In this document: one piece after another, positions 1-8,917 of the stretch | Numbering within the stretch: position 1 is the first letter of the stretch | How the letters are laid out: every line of letters starts with the position of its first letter | Source: Hyphomicrobiales bacterium | GTDB lineage: Bacteria; Pseudomonadota; Alphaproteobacteria; Rhizobiales; Rhizobiaceae | Direction of reading: 5' to 3' | Assembly (NCBI GenBank): GCA_900466875.1 | Contig: UBNQ01000008.1 | Span: 1 to 50,797, forward strand | Length of the DNA: 50,797 nt | Notes under the pieces: generated by a model | Databases searched by the model: none | What the model saw: the letters and a program-made list of their open reading frames with translations, nothing else | What the model was told of the DNA's origin: nothing | Translations under genes and position numbers: made by a program

Positions 1-61
1 GGGTGGGAAGGGGTCTTTAACGACAAGGGCAATCGTCGCCTTGATGGAGGAAAACGAGCAT

Positions 62-1393
62 ATGGAGGTAACAGCTGGGACGGCAACACCGGATAGCACG
101 CGCCCCACACTCTCCGAACTGACCTCCGTTTTCGCCCGCATTGGCGCCTTAAGTTTCGGCGGTCCGGCGGCACAGATTGCGATGATGCATCGCGCGATAG
201 TGGAAGAAAAACGCTGGCTTTCCGAGGAGCGGTTTCTTCACGCGCTGAACTTCTGCATGCTGCTGCCCGGACCGGAAGCCCAGCAGCTTGCCACCTATAT
301 CGGCTGGCTGATGCACGGCACCCGCGGCGGCATCATTTCCGGGCTTCTCTTCGTGCTGCCGGGCTTGGTTGTCATCACGGCGCTCTCTGCCGCTTACGTG
401 CTCTATCAGGACACGACATGGCTCGCGGGCCTGTTTTTCGGCCTGAAGGCGGCGGTTCTGGCAATCGTTGTGGAAGCCGTCATCCGGCTGGCGAAGAAGA
501 CGCTGAAAACCGGTTTTCTCTGTCTTGTCGCCGCCACGGCCTTCGTGGCGCTGTTCTTTTTCAGCGTGCCGTTTCCGGTCGTGGTTCTGGCGGCGGCGCT
601 GGCCGGTTTTCTCAATGTCCGGCGCATCGGCCCGCAGCCCGGCGTGGCAGATCTCTCCGATCTGCCACCGCGACCGCCTGCGGGCCGGGCAATCGCCACG
701 CTTCTCGGCTGGATCCTCGTCTGGCAATTGCCGCTCGCCATCCTCTGGGCCGTCTCCGCGCCGGATGGCCTGGCAAGCCTTTTCACCTTCTTTTCGAAAA
801 TGGCGCTGGTCACCTTCGGCGGCGCCTATGCGGTTCTCGCCTATGTGGCGCAGGTCGGCGTCGAGCAATATGGCTGGCTGAAACCCGGCGAGATGCTGGA
901 CGGACTGGCGCTGGCCGAAACCACGCCGGGGCCGCTGGTCCTCGTCCTCTCCTTCGTCGGTTTCCTCACCGGTTTTCGCGAGGCTTTTGGTATCCTTGGC
1001 GGCATCGCCGGCGCGTTGCTCGTCGCCTGGGCGACCTTTGTGCCGAGCTTCGTCTTCATCTTTGCCGGTGCGCCTTATATCGAGCGGCTGCGCGGCAATC
1101 GGACGCTGTCCGGTGCCTTGTCCGCGATCACGGCGGCTGTTGTCGGTGTCATCCTCAATCTCGCCATCTGGTTCGGCCTGCATGTCCTTTTCGGGGAGGT
1201 GCGCCGGATCGAACTCGTGCCTGCGATCGGCTTTGATCTGGCCCTGCCGGTCTGGTCGAGCCTCGACCCGGTCGCGCTGGCTTTTTTCCTGGGCTCGGCC
1301 TTTCTGCTGTTTCGCCTGAAGCTCGGCATGGTCGCCGTTCTTGGCCTGTGTGCCGGGGCTGGCCTGGCGATCCGGCTCATAGCGCTCATGTAA
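62..1393 (+). CDS. chrA: Chromate transporter ChrA, two-domain (long-chain) type
   Basis: Inner-membrane protein of the CHR family, which exports chromate by proton-linked transport and confers chromate resistance. Two homologous halves are visible: an N-terminal CHR domain with the motif LSFGGPAAQIAMMHR near residue 35 and LPGPEAQQLATYIGW near residue 80, and a C-terminal one with VTFGGAYAVLAYV and AETTPGPLVLV. About 443 residues, the usual size of the fused form, with about ten hydrophobic segments. The ATG at 62 is chosen over upstream TTG/ATG codons (41, 44) because GGAGG at 46-50 lies 11 nt before it. No ChrB-type regulator is visible, although the window begins just upstream. The family is clear; chromate as the actual substrate is inferred. 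Confidence 0.9.
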   Translation: MEVTAGTATPDSTRPTLSELTSVFARIGALSFGGPAAQIAMMHRAIVEEKRWLSEERFLHALNFCMLLPGPEAQQLATYIGWLMHGTRGGIISGLLFVLPGLVVITALSAAYVLYQDTTWLAGLFFGLKAAVLAIVVEAVIRLAKKTLKTGFLCLVAATAFVALFFFSVPFPVVVLAAALAGFLNVRRIGPQPGVADLSDLPPRPPAGRAIATLLGWILVWQLPLAILWAVSAPDGLASLFTFFSKMALVTFGGAYAVLAYVAQVGVEQYGWLKPGEMLDGLALAETTPGPLVLVLSFVGFLTGFREAFGILGGIAGALLVAWATFVPSFVFIFAGAPYIERLRGNRTLSGALSAITAAVVGVILNLAIWFGLHVLFGEVRRIELVPAIGFDLALPVWSSLDPVALAFFLGSAFLLFRLKLGMVAVLGLCAGAGLAIRLIALM

Positions 1394-1493
1394 CGCCCGC
1401 ATGAAATATCCCGCACTGCACGCAAATCTCCTTGCCATGACGGCCATGCTTTGCGACATCAGCGCGATCTATAAAGGAAGGTAATCGACAGGC

Positions 1494-2342
1494 ATGGCAA
1501 AGCGCATCCAGAATCTGAGTGAAGTCATCGGCGGCTATGATGTGGTTCTGTCCGATGTCTGGGGCGTGGTGCATAACGGCGTTGCAGCCTTCCCGCATTC
1601 CTGCCAGGCGCTTGCCGCGGCCCGTGAAGCTGGCGCGACCGTTGTCCTGATCACCAATTCCCCGCGCCCAGCCCCCGGCGTCATCGAGCAGCTGAAGGCG
1701 CTCGGCGTCGAAGACGGCACCTATGACCGCATCGTCACCTCCGGCGACGTGACCCGCCACCTGATCGCCGAAGGCCCGAAAAAGATCTTTCTGCTCGGCC
1801 CCGAACGGGACATGCCGCTGTTCGACGGGCTGGATGTCGAGGTTGTTTCGGCAGAAGAAGCCGAAGCCATCGTCTGTACCGGTTTCTTCGACGACGAAAA
1901 GGAAGTGCCGGAAGACTATACCGACATGCTGACCGCCTGGGTGAAGCGCGACGTGCCGTTCATCTGCGCCAATCCGGATCTGGTCGTCGAGCGCGGCCAC
2001 AAGATCATTCCCTGCGCCGGCGCGGTTGCCGCCTATTACGAACAGCTGGGCGGCAAGACCCGCATTGCCGGCAAGCCGCATTTCCCGATTTACGACGCGT
2101 CGCTTGCCGCCGCCCGCGAAGTGCGCGGCGATATCGACAAGGCGAAAGTGCTCGCCATCGGTGACGGCATGCCGACCGACGTGCGCGGCGCGCTTTCGCA
2201 AGGCCTCGACCTGCTTTATATCAGCGCGGGCATCCATGTTGCGGAATACACCGTCAACGGCGAGACCGACGAGGCAATTCTGCAGGCCTGGTTGAAAAGC
2301 GAGAATGCAGCGCCGAAATTCTGGATGCCCAGACTGGCTTGA
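1494..2342 (+). CDS. HAD-superfamily subfamily IIA hydrolase (TIGR01459 type)
   Basis: Cytoplasmic HAD-like phosphatase of 282 residues, related to NagD/p-nitrophenyl phosphatases. The motif I region reads LSDVWGVVHNG: the first Asp is present but the position usually occupied by the general-acid Asp is Trp, a feature I recall as typical of this rhizobial subfamily. Motif II is VVLITNSPRP and motif III/IV is VLAIGDGMPTDVRGA near residue 220. An AGGAAGG at about 1476-1482 supports the ATG at 1494. It sits 45 nt before ribF on the same strand and may be cotranscribed with it. The physiological substrate is unknown. Confidence 0.85.
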   Translation: MAKRIQNLSEVIGGYDVVLSDVWGVVHNGVAAFPHSCQALAAAREAGATVVLITNSPRPAPGVIEQLKALGVEDGTYDRIVTSGDVTRHLIAEGPKKIFLLGPERDMPLFDGLDVEVVSAEEAEAIVCTGFFDDEKEVPEDYTDMLTAWVKRDVPFICANPDLVVERGHKIIPCAGAVAAYYEQLGGKTRIAGKPHFPIYDASLAAAREVRGDIDKAKVLAIGDGMPTDVRGALSQGLDLLYISAGIHVAEYTVNGETDEAILQAWLKSENAAPKFWMPRLA

Positions 2343-2387
2343 CCGGTCTTGAAAAGTCGAATGCCTGCCTGATCCGGACGTGCCGCC

Positions 2388-3392
2388 ATGACTGTATTCC
2401 ATCGCAATGAAAAGAAGGATCCACTGCCCGAGGCCCTGCAGGGCGGGGTGGTGGCGATCGGCAATTTCGACGGTGTGCATCGCGGCCATCGCAGCGTGCT
2501 GGAACGGGCGCTGGCGCTGGCTAAGGAGCGTGGCGTGCCGGCGCTGGTCCTGACCTTCGAGCCGCATCCGCGTACCGTCTTCAAGCCGGACGAGCCTGTT
2601 TTCCGGCTTACTCCGGCTCCCCTGAAGGCGCGGTTGCTGGAGGCGATGGGGTTTCGGTGCGTGATCGAATATCCTTTCGATCGCGACTTTTCTTCCCGTT
2701 CAGCAGAGGATTTCGTCAAGTCGATCCTGGTCGACTGGCTGGGCGCAAGTGCGGTCGTCACCGGCTTCGATTTCCATTTCGGCAAGGGCCGCGAAGGCGG
2801 TCCGGCCTTTCTGATGGAAGCCGGCGAACGCCATGGGTTTACCGTCTCGCTGGTCGATGCCTTCCGCGATGAAAACGCCGAGGTGATTTCCTCGAGCCGC
2901 ATCCGCGAACTTTTGGGCGAGGGCGATGTCGCGCAGGCCGCCGGCCTGCTCGGTTACCGTTATACGGTCGAAGCGGAAGTGATCGATGGCGAAAAGCTCG
3001 GTCGCCAGCTCGGTTTCCCGACCGCCAACATGAAGTTGCCGCGTGAAGTGGAGCTGAAACCCGGCATCTACGCCGTCCGTTTCCGCCGCCCCGACGGCAC
3101 GCTTTACGATGGCGTTGCGAGCTATGGCCGCCGCCCCACGGTGACCGATAACGGTGTGGCCCTTCTGGAAACCTATCTTTTCGATTTTTCCGGCTCGCTT
3201 TATGGCGAGATCTGCGCAGTATCCTTCTTCGGCCACCTGCGCGACGAACTGAAATTCGACGGGCTGGACCCGCTGGTGGCGCAGATCAGGCGCGACGAGG
3301 AAGAAGCGAGGGCGCTGTTATCGGGCGTTCAGCCGATCGGTGAACTGGATGCGAAGATCGCCTTCGCTTTCAATGCAGAAAACGAAGGATAG
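2388..3392 (+). CDS. ribF: Bifunctional riboflavin kinase / FAD synthetase
   Basis: Converts riboflavin to FMN and then FAD in the cytoplasm. The N-terminal nucleotidyltransferase half shows AIGNFDGVHRGHR (HxGH-type motif) near residue 25, then the FEPHPR motif and ISSSRIRELL near residue 167. The C-terminal flavokinase domain shows GRQLGFPTANM near residue 205 and the GVASYGRRPT motif. At 334 residues the length is normal for bacterial RibF. It follows a HAD phosphatase by 45 nt and is followed 4 nt later by a BrnA-like small gene, so the three may form an operon. Confidence 0.95.
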   Translation: MTVFHRNEKKDPLPEALQGGVVAIGNFDGVHRGHRSVLERALALAKERGVPALVLTFEPHPRTVFKPDEPVFRLTPAPLKARLLEAMGFRCVIEYPFDRDFSSRSAEDFVKSILVDWLGASAVVTGFDFHFGKGREGGPAFLMEAGERHGFTVSLVDAFRDENAEVISSSRIRELLGEGDVAQAAGLLGYRYTVEAEVIDGEKLGRQLGFPTANMKLPREVELKPGIYAVRFRRPDGTLYDGVASYGRRPTVTDNGVALLETYLFDFSGSLYGEICAVSFFGHLRDELKFDGLDPLVAQIRRDEEEARALLSGVQPIGELDAKIAFAFNAENEG

Positions 3393-3396
3393 CATC

Positions 3397-3636
3397 ATGG
3401 TAACCACCCCGCGCCGGCCGGCAAACCCGATGGATGCCGCCGAAGCCCTGTTCAAGCCGGCCAAGAAAGCGGCCGCCGCACCGGTTGAAAAGCGCGCCCT
3501 GCCGGAGGTGAAGGAACTCGTCTCGATCAAGCTCGACAGCGCCGTGATCGAGTATTTTCAAGGTGACGGCCCCGGCTGGCAGGATCGCATCAATGATGCG
3601 CTGCGGGGCGTGATGCTGGAAAATCCGAAGGATTGA
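3397..3636 (+). CDS. BrnA-antitoxin-like small protein downstream of ribF
   Basis: A 79-residue protein. Its first 35 residues are Pro/Ala/Lys-rich and likely disordered. The C-terminal part (VSIKLDSAVIEYFQGDGPGW followed by QDRINDALRGVM) has the ribbon-helix-helix pattern of the BrnA antitoxin family. The ATG at 3397 lies 4 nt after the ribF stop and is the only start leaving that domain intact without an odd extension. No BrnT toxin gene is seen beside it; the adjacent toxin on the other strand is ParE/RelE-like with its own antitoxin. It may act as a solitary DNA-binding regulator. Family assignment is moderately sure, function is inferred. Confidence 0.75.
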   Translation: MVTTPRRPANPMDAAEALFKPAKKAAAAPVEKRALPEVKELVSIKLDSAVIEYFQGDGPGWQDRINDALRGVMLENPKD

Positions 3637-3661
3637 TGGGCAATTATCGCGATCTTGAGAA

Positions 3662-3946
3662 CTATTGCTTCTTCGGTGGCCATTGGCGCGAAGTGTGAAT
3701 GATCATCAGGATCGAAACGGTCTGTTCTTCGACCTGATAGACAATGCGATAGCTTTCATGCGGGATGATCTCGCGTGTGCCTGAGATCACGCCGCGCCTT
3801 CCCATGAAGGGGAGATGTTTCAACCGCGACACTGCTTCACTGAATAGGGCGTCCATCCGAATGGCGGCGCTCGGATCTTGAGCTTCGATATGACTGAATA
3901 TCTGCGCTCGATCTGTTTCCGCTGCGGGCGCCCAGCGTATTTTCAT
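3662..3946 (-). CDS. ParE/RelE-superfamily toxin (TA module 1)
   Basis: A 94-residue basic protein starting MKIRWAPAAETDRAQIFSHI, with the internal pattern LKHLPFMGRRG, then TREIIPHESYRIVYQVE and a C-terminal IIHTSRQWP. This is the layout of the RelE/ParE plasmid-stabilisation fold. The ATG at 3944-3946 is preferred over an upstream in-frame start that would overlap the antitoxin. The gap to the antitoxin stop is 4 nt, a typical antitoxin-first TA operon. Whether it cleaves mRNA (RelE) or poisons gyrase (ParE) cannot be told. It lies convergent to the ribF operon, between ribF and ileS. Confidence 0.85.
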   Translation of the reverse strand: MKIRWAPAAETDRAQIFSHIEAQDPSAAIRMDALFSEAVSRLKHLPFMGRRGVISGTREIIPHESYRIVYQVEEQTVSILMIIHTSRQWPPKKQ

Positions 3947-3950
3947 CGGG

Positions 3951-4232
3951 TCAGCGTATCTTTGTTGCAGCTGCTGCACGCATGGCTGCGAACTTTTGCT
4001 CGACCATTTCCTCGGAAATACCTTCACCGGTGGCAAGTTCGTTCCGGGCGATCGTCGCCTTTTCCTGCATGAATGCCAAGTAATCAGGATCTGTCTTCTG
4101 CTGCAGGATAAAGTCCTGCATCATATCCTGCAGGATTTGTGTCGGCGACTGATCCGAAGCCTCTGCAGCGGCCACGAACTCGTCACGGAGTTCCCGCTCA
4201 AGTGTCAGTGTAAAGATGGCCTCATCGCTCAT
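3951..4232 (-). CDS. Ribbon-helix-helix antitoxin (TA module 1)
   Basis: A 93-residue acidic protein. The N-terminus MSDEAIFTLTLERELRDEFV followed by AAAEASDQSPTQILQDMMQDF fits a ribbon-helix-helix DNA-binding domain; the rest (residues 45-93) would be the toxin-neutralising tail. The ATG at 4232 is chosen because AGAGG lies 8 nt upstream; a GTG three codons earlier is also possible. It precedes the toxin by 4 nt and probably represses its own promoter, as such antitoxins usually do. Confidence 0.8.
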   Translation of the reverse strand: MSDEAIFTLTLERELRDEFVAAAEASDQSPTQILQDMMQDFILQQKTDPDYLAFMQEKATIARNELATGEGISEEMVEQKFAAMRAAAATKIR

Positions 4233-4241
4233 AACCAGCAC

Positions 4242-4545
4242 CTCTCAAGTCAAAGATATACCTTGGCTGAATTTCCAACAAGCATGCAGGTTATCGCACG
4301 CCGATTTCCCCCTTCCTTTCCGCCCCAAAACGCCTTAATAACCGCGTCCATGATAGATTTCCGGTCGGCCCAGAAGGCGATGAAGGTCATCGACGCGATG
4401 ATCCTACGAATTATCGGCCCGGCTTTCTCCGCTGCTTGAGAAAAGCTGCGGGAAGGTCCGGGATTTTGGCGTTTGAACCGCGCCTCCGCCACCGAATTCT
4501 CATCCGCATCGCGCCCCAAAGCGGCGCCAGAGACGATTGCCCAAC
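4242..4545. other. Intergenic region between TA module 1 and ileS
   Basis: About 300 nt separating the divergent antitoxin and ileS genes. It must hold promoters for both. Short open frames occur on both strands but none has a convincing ribosome site or protein-like composition. I see no T-box-like leader for ileS and no clear terminator or operator. Confidence 0.4.
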
Positions 4546-7524
4546 ATGACCGACACTGCTGAAAAGCTCGACTACTCGAAAACCCTTTATCTACCCGAGA
4601 CCGAATTCCCGATGCGCGCCGGCCTGCCGCAGAAGGAGCCGGAAACGGTTGCCCGCTGGCGTGATATGGATCTCTACAAGAAGCTTCGCGCCTCAGCCGC
4701 CGGCCGCGAAAAGTTCGTGCTGCACGACGGCCCTCCCTATGCCAACGGCAACATCCATATCGGCCATGCGCTGAACAAGATCCTGAAGGACGTCATCACC
4801 CGCTCTTTCCAGATGCGCGGTTATGATAGCAACTACGTTCCCGGCTGGGATTGCCATGGTCTTCCGATCGAGTGGAAGATCGAGGAAGAAAATTACCGCG
4901 CCAAGGGCAAGGCCAAGCCCGACCTGAAGCAGCCGGACGCGATGATCGAATTCCGCAAGGAATGCCGCGCCTATGCCGAAAAGTGGATCAAGATCCAGGG
5001 CGACGAGTTCAAGCGCCTCGGCATCGTCGGCGATTTCGACAACCCGTATCTGACGATGAATTTCCACGCGGAAAGCCGCATTGCCGGCGAGTTGCTGAAG
5101 ATTGCCATGAGCGGCCAGCTCTACCGCGGTTCGAAGCCGATCATGTGGTCGGTCGTCGAGCGCACGGCGCTGGCGGAAGCTGAGGTCGAGTACCACGATT
5201 ACGAGAGCGACACGATCTGGGTGAAGTTCCCGGTAAAACACTCCGCCTCGGACACGGTTGTCGATTTTGTCGATCCTGAGAGTGGTGAGCCGAACGGTTA
5301 TGCCGTTATAGCTCCTCCTGAGAGCCTCACCCACGCCCACGTCGTCATCTGGACGACCACGCCTTGGACCATCCCCGGCAACCGCGCCATCGCGTTTTCG
5401 CCGCGCGTCGCTTACGGCCTGTACGAAGTGTTGACGGCCGAAAACGATTTCGGCCCGCGTCCGGGTGAAAAGCTGATCTTCGCTGATGGCCTGTCGGACG
5501 AATCCGCTGCCAAGGCAAAGCTTACCTTCAAGAAGCTGCGTGACGTTTCTGCCGATGAACTCGCTGGCATCACTGCTGCCCACCCGCTCGCCGATCTCGG
5601 CTACGACTTCGCCGTGCCGCTTCTCGCGGGCGACCATGTCACCGATGATGCCGGTACCGGTTTCGTCCACACCGCACCGAGCCACGGCCGCGAAGACTTT
5701 GACGCCTGGATGTCGAGCGCCAAGGAAATCGAAGCCCGTGGCATCGACACACGCATCCCGTTCCCGGTTGATGATAGCGGCACCTACACCGCCGACGCCC
5801 CCGGTTTCGAGGGCGCCCGCGTCATGGACGACAACGGCAAGAAGGGCGATGCCAATGACCGCGTCATCAAGGCGCTGATCGAGCGCAACGCGCTGTTTGC
5901 CCGCGGCCGCCTGAAGCACCAGTATCCGCATAGCTGGCGCTCCAAGAAGCCGATCATCTTCCGCAATACGCCGCAATGGTTCGTCTATATGGACAAGGAC
6001 CTCGCCGACGGCACGACGTTGCGCACCCGCGCGCTCTCCGCCATCGACGACACGCGTTTCGTCCCGGCCGGCGGCCAGAACCGTTTGCGCGCCATGATCG
6101 AGCAGCGCCCGGACTGGGTTCTGTCGCGTCAGCGCGCCTGGGGCGTCCCGATCTGCGTGTTTGCCGATGATGAAGGCAATGTCCTGCAGGACGAAGAGGT
6201 CAACAAGCGTATCCTCGAGGCCTTCGACGCCGAAGGCGCGGACGCTTGGTTTGCCGAAGGTGCCAAGGAACGTTTTCTTGGAAACGGCCACGACCACGCT
6301 AAGTGGACACAGGTGATGGACATCCTCGATGTCTGGTTCGACAGTGGCTCCACCCACACGTTCACGCTGGAAGACCGCCCGGACCTGAAATGGCCGGCCG
6401 ACGTCTATCTCGAAGGCTCCGACCAGCATCGCGGCTGGTTCCATTCCTCGCTTCTGGAATCGGCTGCCACCCGCGGCCGCGCGCCCTATGACACGGTCGT
6501 CACCCATGGTTTCACCATGGATGAAAAGGGCCAGAAGATGTCGAAGTCGCTCGGCAATGTCGTGTCCCCGCAGGATGTGATGAAGGATGCCGGCGCCGAT
6601 ATCCTGCGTCTCTGGGTCATGACCACCGACTACTGGGAAGACCAGCGCCTCGGCAAGACGATCATCCAGACCAATGTCGACGCCTATCGCAAGCTGCGCA
6701 ACACCATCCGCTGGATGCTCGGCACGCTGGCGCATGACGAAGGCGAAGAGATCGCCTACGCCGAACTGCCCGAACTCGAAAAGCTGATGCTGCATCGCCT
6801 GTCCGAACTGGATAAGGTCGTGCGCGAAGGCTATGACGCGTTCGAGTTCAAGAAGATCGCCCGCGCGCTGATTGATTTTTCCAATATCGAACTGTCGGCC
6901 TTCTATTTCGATATCCGCAAGGATGCGCTGTATTGCGACGCTCCGTCGTCGCTGCGCCGTCGTGCGGCCTTGGCGGTCATCCGCAAGATCTTCGAATGCA
7001 CGGTCACGTGGCTCGCGCCGATGCTGCCGTTCACCACGGAAGAGGCATGGCTGTCGTTGAAGCCGGATGCGGTATCGGTCCATCTGGAACAGTTCCCCGA
7101 GGTCCCGGCCGAATGGAAGAACGAAGCGGTTGCCGAAAAGTGGACGAAGATCCGCAAGGTCCGCTCTGTTGTCACGGGTGCTCTCGAAATCGAGCGCAAG
7201 GACAAGCGGATCGGCTCGTCGCTGGAAGCGGCTCCGGTGGTTTATGTTGCCGATGCCGAGCTGCTGAAGGCGCTGGAAGGTCTCGAATTCGAGGAAACCT
7301 GCATCACCTCGGCCATCACGATCACGTCAGGCGAGGGGCCGGAAGCGGCCTTCCGTCTGGCTGAAGTGCCCGGCGTATCGGTCGATCCCAAGCTCGCGGA
7401 AGGCGTAAAATGCGCCCGTTCGTGGCGGGTCACGACCGATGTCGGCTCCGATCCAGCCTGGCCGGATGTCTCGGCGCGAGATGCGGCAGCACTCACCGAA
7501 CTCGCCAAGCTTGGCAAGTTGTAA
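4546..7524 (+). CDS. ileS: Isoleucyl-tRNA synthetase
   Basis: Class I aminoacyl-tRNA synthetase charging tRNA-Ile, with an editing domain. The HIGH motif ([12 protein letters not shown]) is at about residues 71-74 and KMSKS at 664-668. The CP1 editing region contains [11 protein letters not shown] and [12 protein letters not shown]. Length 992 residues. The ATG at 4546 ([20 protein letters not shown]) is preferred to a TTG three codons earlier. The C-terminal zinc-finger region, usually CxRCW...CxRC, is reduced to CARSW with no second Cys pair, so the zinc site appears lost. This gene is single and housekeeping. Confidence 0.97.
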   Translation: MTDTAEKLDYSKTLYLPETEFPMRAGLPQKEPETVARWRDMDLYKKLRASAAGREKFVLHDGPPYANGNIHIGHALNKILKDVITRSFQMRGYDSNYVPGWDCHGLPIEWKIEEENYRAKGKAKPDLKQPDAMIEFRKECRAYAEKWIKIQGDEFKRLGIVGDFDNPYLTMNFHAESRIAGELLKIAMSGQLYRGSKPIMWSVVERTALAEAEVEYHDYESDTIWVKFPVKHSASDTVVDFVDPESGEPNGYAVIAPPESLTHAHVVIWTTTPWTIPGNRAIAFSPRVAYGLYEVLTAENDFGPRPGEKLIFADGLSDESAAKAKLTFKKLRDVSADELAGITAAHPLADLGYDFAVPLLAGDHVTDDAGTGFVHTAPSHGREDFDAWMSSAKEIEARGIDTRIPFPVDDSGTYTADAPGFEGARVMDDNGKKGDANDRVIKALIERNALFARGRLKHQYPHSWRSKKPIIFRNTPQWFVYMDKDLADGTTLRTRALSAIDDTRFVPAGGQNRLRAMIEQRPDWVLSRQRAWGVPICVFADDEGNVLQDEEVNKRILEAFDAEGADAWFAEGAKERFLGNGHDHAKWTQVMDILDVWFDSGSTHTFTLEDRPDLKWPADVYLEGSDQHRGWFHSSLLESAATRGRAPYDTVVTHGFTMDEKGQKMSKSLGNVVSPQDVMKDAGADILRLWVMTTDYWEDQRLGKTIIQTNVDAYRKLRNTIRWMLGTLAHDEGEEIAYAELPELEKLMLHRLSELDKVVREGYDAFEFKKIARALIDFSNIELSAFYFDIRKDALYCDAPSSLRRRAALAVIRKIFECTVTWLAPMLPFTTEEAWLSLKPDAVSVHLEQFPEVPAEWKNEAVAEKWTKIRKVRSVVTGALEIERKDKRIGSSLEAAPVVYVADAELLKALEGLEFEETCITSAITITSGEGPEAAFRLAEVPGVSVDPKLAEGVKCARSWRVTTDVGSDPAWPDVSARDAAALTELAKLGKL

Positions 7525-7538
7525 TGGCATGAACCGTG

Positions 7539-7569
7539 CCGGATGATTGCGCTCAGGCGTGTCATCCGG
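7539..7569 (+). terminator. Hairpin after ileS
   Basis: CCGGATGA (7539-7546) and TCATCCGG (7562-7569) form an 8 bp perfect stem around a 15 nt loop, extendable outward by G-U and A-U pairs. It starts 15 nt after the ileS stop. There is no U-run after it, so it is a weak intrinsic terminator or an mRNA 3' stabiliser. Confidence 0.45.
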
Positions 7570-7659
7570 TATTCCTGCCTGAAATTGGCCGGATTTATCC
7601 GTCAGGTCGATGGCAATTGTCTATGAGGCGTCGAGGCGGGCGTCCGTGGTAGGGGTTTG

Positions 7660-8298
7660 ATGGAAACGACGAAAACCTTGCGTATGGCCCTTGGTGTGGC
7701 CGGTATTCTGGTTGCGACCGTGACGCTTTCCGGCTGCATGGGAAGCCCGACCTATGGCACCGACAAGACGGCCATGGAACAATTGGGCGACGACCTGACC
7801 TCGGCCATCGATATTGGTGGTGAACGCAACCGGGAAAAGGCCAAGATCCGTTATAATCCGCGCCCGTCGCTGGTTGTTGCGAGCCATCAGGAAGGTGGCG
7901 ACCTTCCCCAGCCGCAGCAGTCGCTTGCCAGCCGCGAAAACAACCCGAACTGGGTGGAATCGCCGGAAGAGGCGCGTGAGCGTCTGCGCCAGGAAGCGAC
8001 CGACAACCAGGACAATCCGCGTTATCGTTCGCCGCTTCTCGCCGGCAAGGGCCAGGCGGGTCAGCTGACGGAATCTCAGAAATGGGAAGCGTTCCGCCAG
8101 GCGAAGGCCAATGCCAACGATCCGGGCATCTCCGGAAGCCGCCGCTCGATTTCCGATCCGCCGACGCAGTATCGCAGCGCCGATGCTGCAACCCTGCAGG
8201 ATCTTGGTGAGCCGGAAACCAAGAAGGAAGCCCGCCGCAAGAAGGAAGCCCAGGCTGCGTCCACCAAGGATTCCGCCTGGTGGAAGCCTTTCCAGTGA
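7660..8298 (+). CDS. Predicted outer-membrane or periplasmic lipoprotein, function unknown
   Basis: A 212-residue lipoprotein. The signal peptide METTKTLRMALGVAGILVAT is followed by the lipobox VTLSGC with Cys26 as the lipidation site; the next residue is Met rather than Asp, so Lol sorting to the outer membrane is expected. The mature part is hydrophilic and Gln/Asn/Arg-rich, ending in Lys/Glu/Ala repeats and AWWKPFQ. The ATG at 7660 has GGGG at 7652-7655 upstream. I do not recognise a named domain; it resembles conserved hypothetical lipoproteins of Rhizobiaceae. Convergent with tadA, 16 nt apart. Confidence 0.8.
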   Translation: METTKTLRMALGVAGILVATVTLSGCMGSPTYGTDKTAMEQLGDDLTSAIDIGGERNREKAKIRYNPRPSLVVASHQEGGDLPQPQQSLASRENNPNWVESPEEARERLRQEATDNQDNPRYRSPLLAGKGQAGQLTESQKWEAFRQAKANANDPGISGSRRSISDPPTQYRSADAATLQDLGEPETKKEARRKKEAQAASTKDSAWWKPFQ

Positions 8299-8314
8299 GG
8301 GCTGGCCAGTAAGG

Positions 8315-8770
8315 CTACTTCTCCCGTCGTGAACGGAAAAAGCCGGTCAGAAGTTCTGCTGCCGGCACTTCCGCAATGCCGGAATAGACATCCGGTGCAT
8401 GATGGCAGGTGGGTTGCGAGAAAAATCGCACGCCGCTTTCCACCGCACCGCCCTTGGGATCGCTTGCGCCGTAATAGAGACGGCGGATACGGGCAAAGGA
8501 TATTGCGCCGGCACACATGGTGCAGGGCTCCAGCGTGACGTAAAGATCCGCGCCGCCGAGGCGCTCGCTTCCGAACCTGGCTGCGGCCTCGCGGATAACG
8601 GCGATTTCGGCATGGGCGGTAATATCGTTTTCGGCGCGGGTGCGGTTGCCCGAACGGGCGACGATCTCGCCGTCGATGACAAGCACGGCCCCCACGGGAA
8701 CCTCGCCGCGCTCGGCGGCTTTTCTGGCTTCTGTCAGTGCGGCATCCATGAAGCTGTCGCTCTTAGGCAT
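8315..8770 (-). CDS. tadA: tRNA-specific adenosine deaminase TadA
   Basis: Deaminates adenosine 34 to inosine in the anticodon of tRNA-Arg(ACG). The zinc-binding deaminase signature is complete: HAE at residues 53-55 (catalytic Glu55) and PCTMC at 82-86. Length 151 residues, normal. It is divergent from the pseudouridine synthase gene, so two RNA-modification genes share a 147 nt promoter region. A guanine deaminase or other cytidine-deaminase-fold enzyme is less likely given the TAHAEIAVIREA context. Confidence 0.92.
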   Translation of the reverse strand: MPKSDSFMDAALTEARKAAERGEVPVGAVLVIDGEIVARSGNRTRAENDITAHAEIAVIREAAARFGSERLGGADLYVTLEPCTMCAGAISFARIRRLYYGASDPKGGAVESGVRFFSQPTCHHAPDVYSGIAEVPAAELLTGFFRSRREK

Positions 8771-8917
8771 TTCAGCGATTTCCTCTTAACCCGGATCGCA
8801 TGAACTGGTAGGAAGCATGCAACGCGAAGCGCGCCCTTTGGGTGTGCATCCATCTGGTCAACACGAACAAGTATGTCCGGAATACTCCGTCGACATCCTG
8901 CTTCAGGCAAACAACAA

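Noticed and set aside
4250..4519. 89-codon minus-strand ORF upstream of ileS
   Set aside because: No ribosome site, no recognisable family, overlaps the expected divergent promoter region.
4693..7083. 796-codon open frame antisense to ileS
   Set aside because: High-GC shadow frame: Arg/Gln/Asp-rich composition, no domain, fully inside a certain housekeeping gene.
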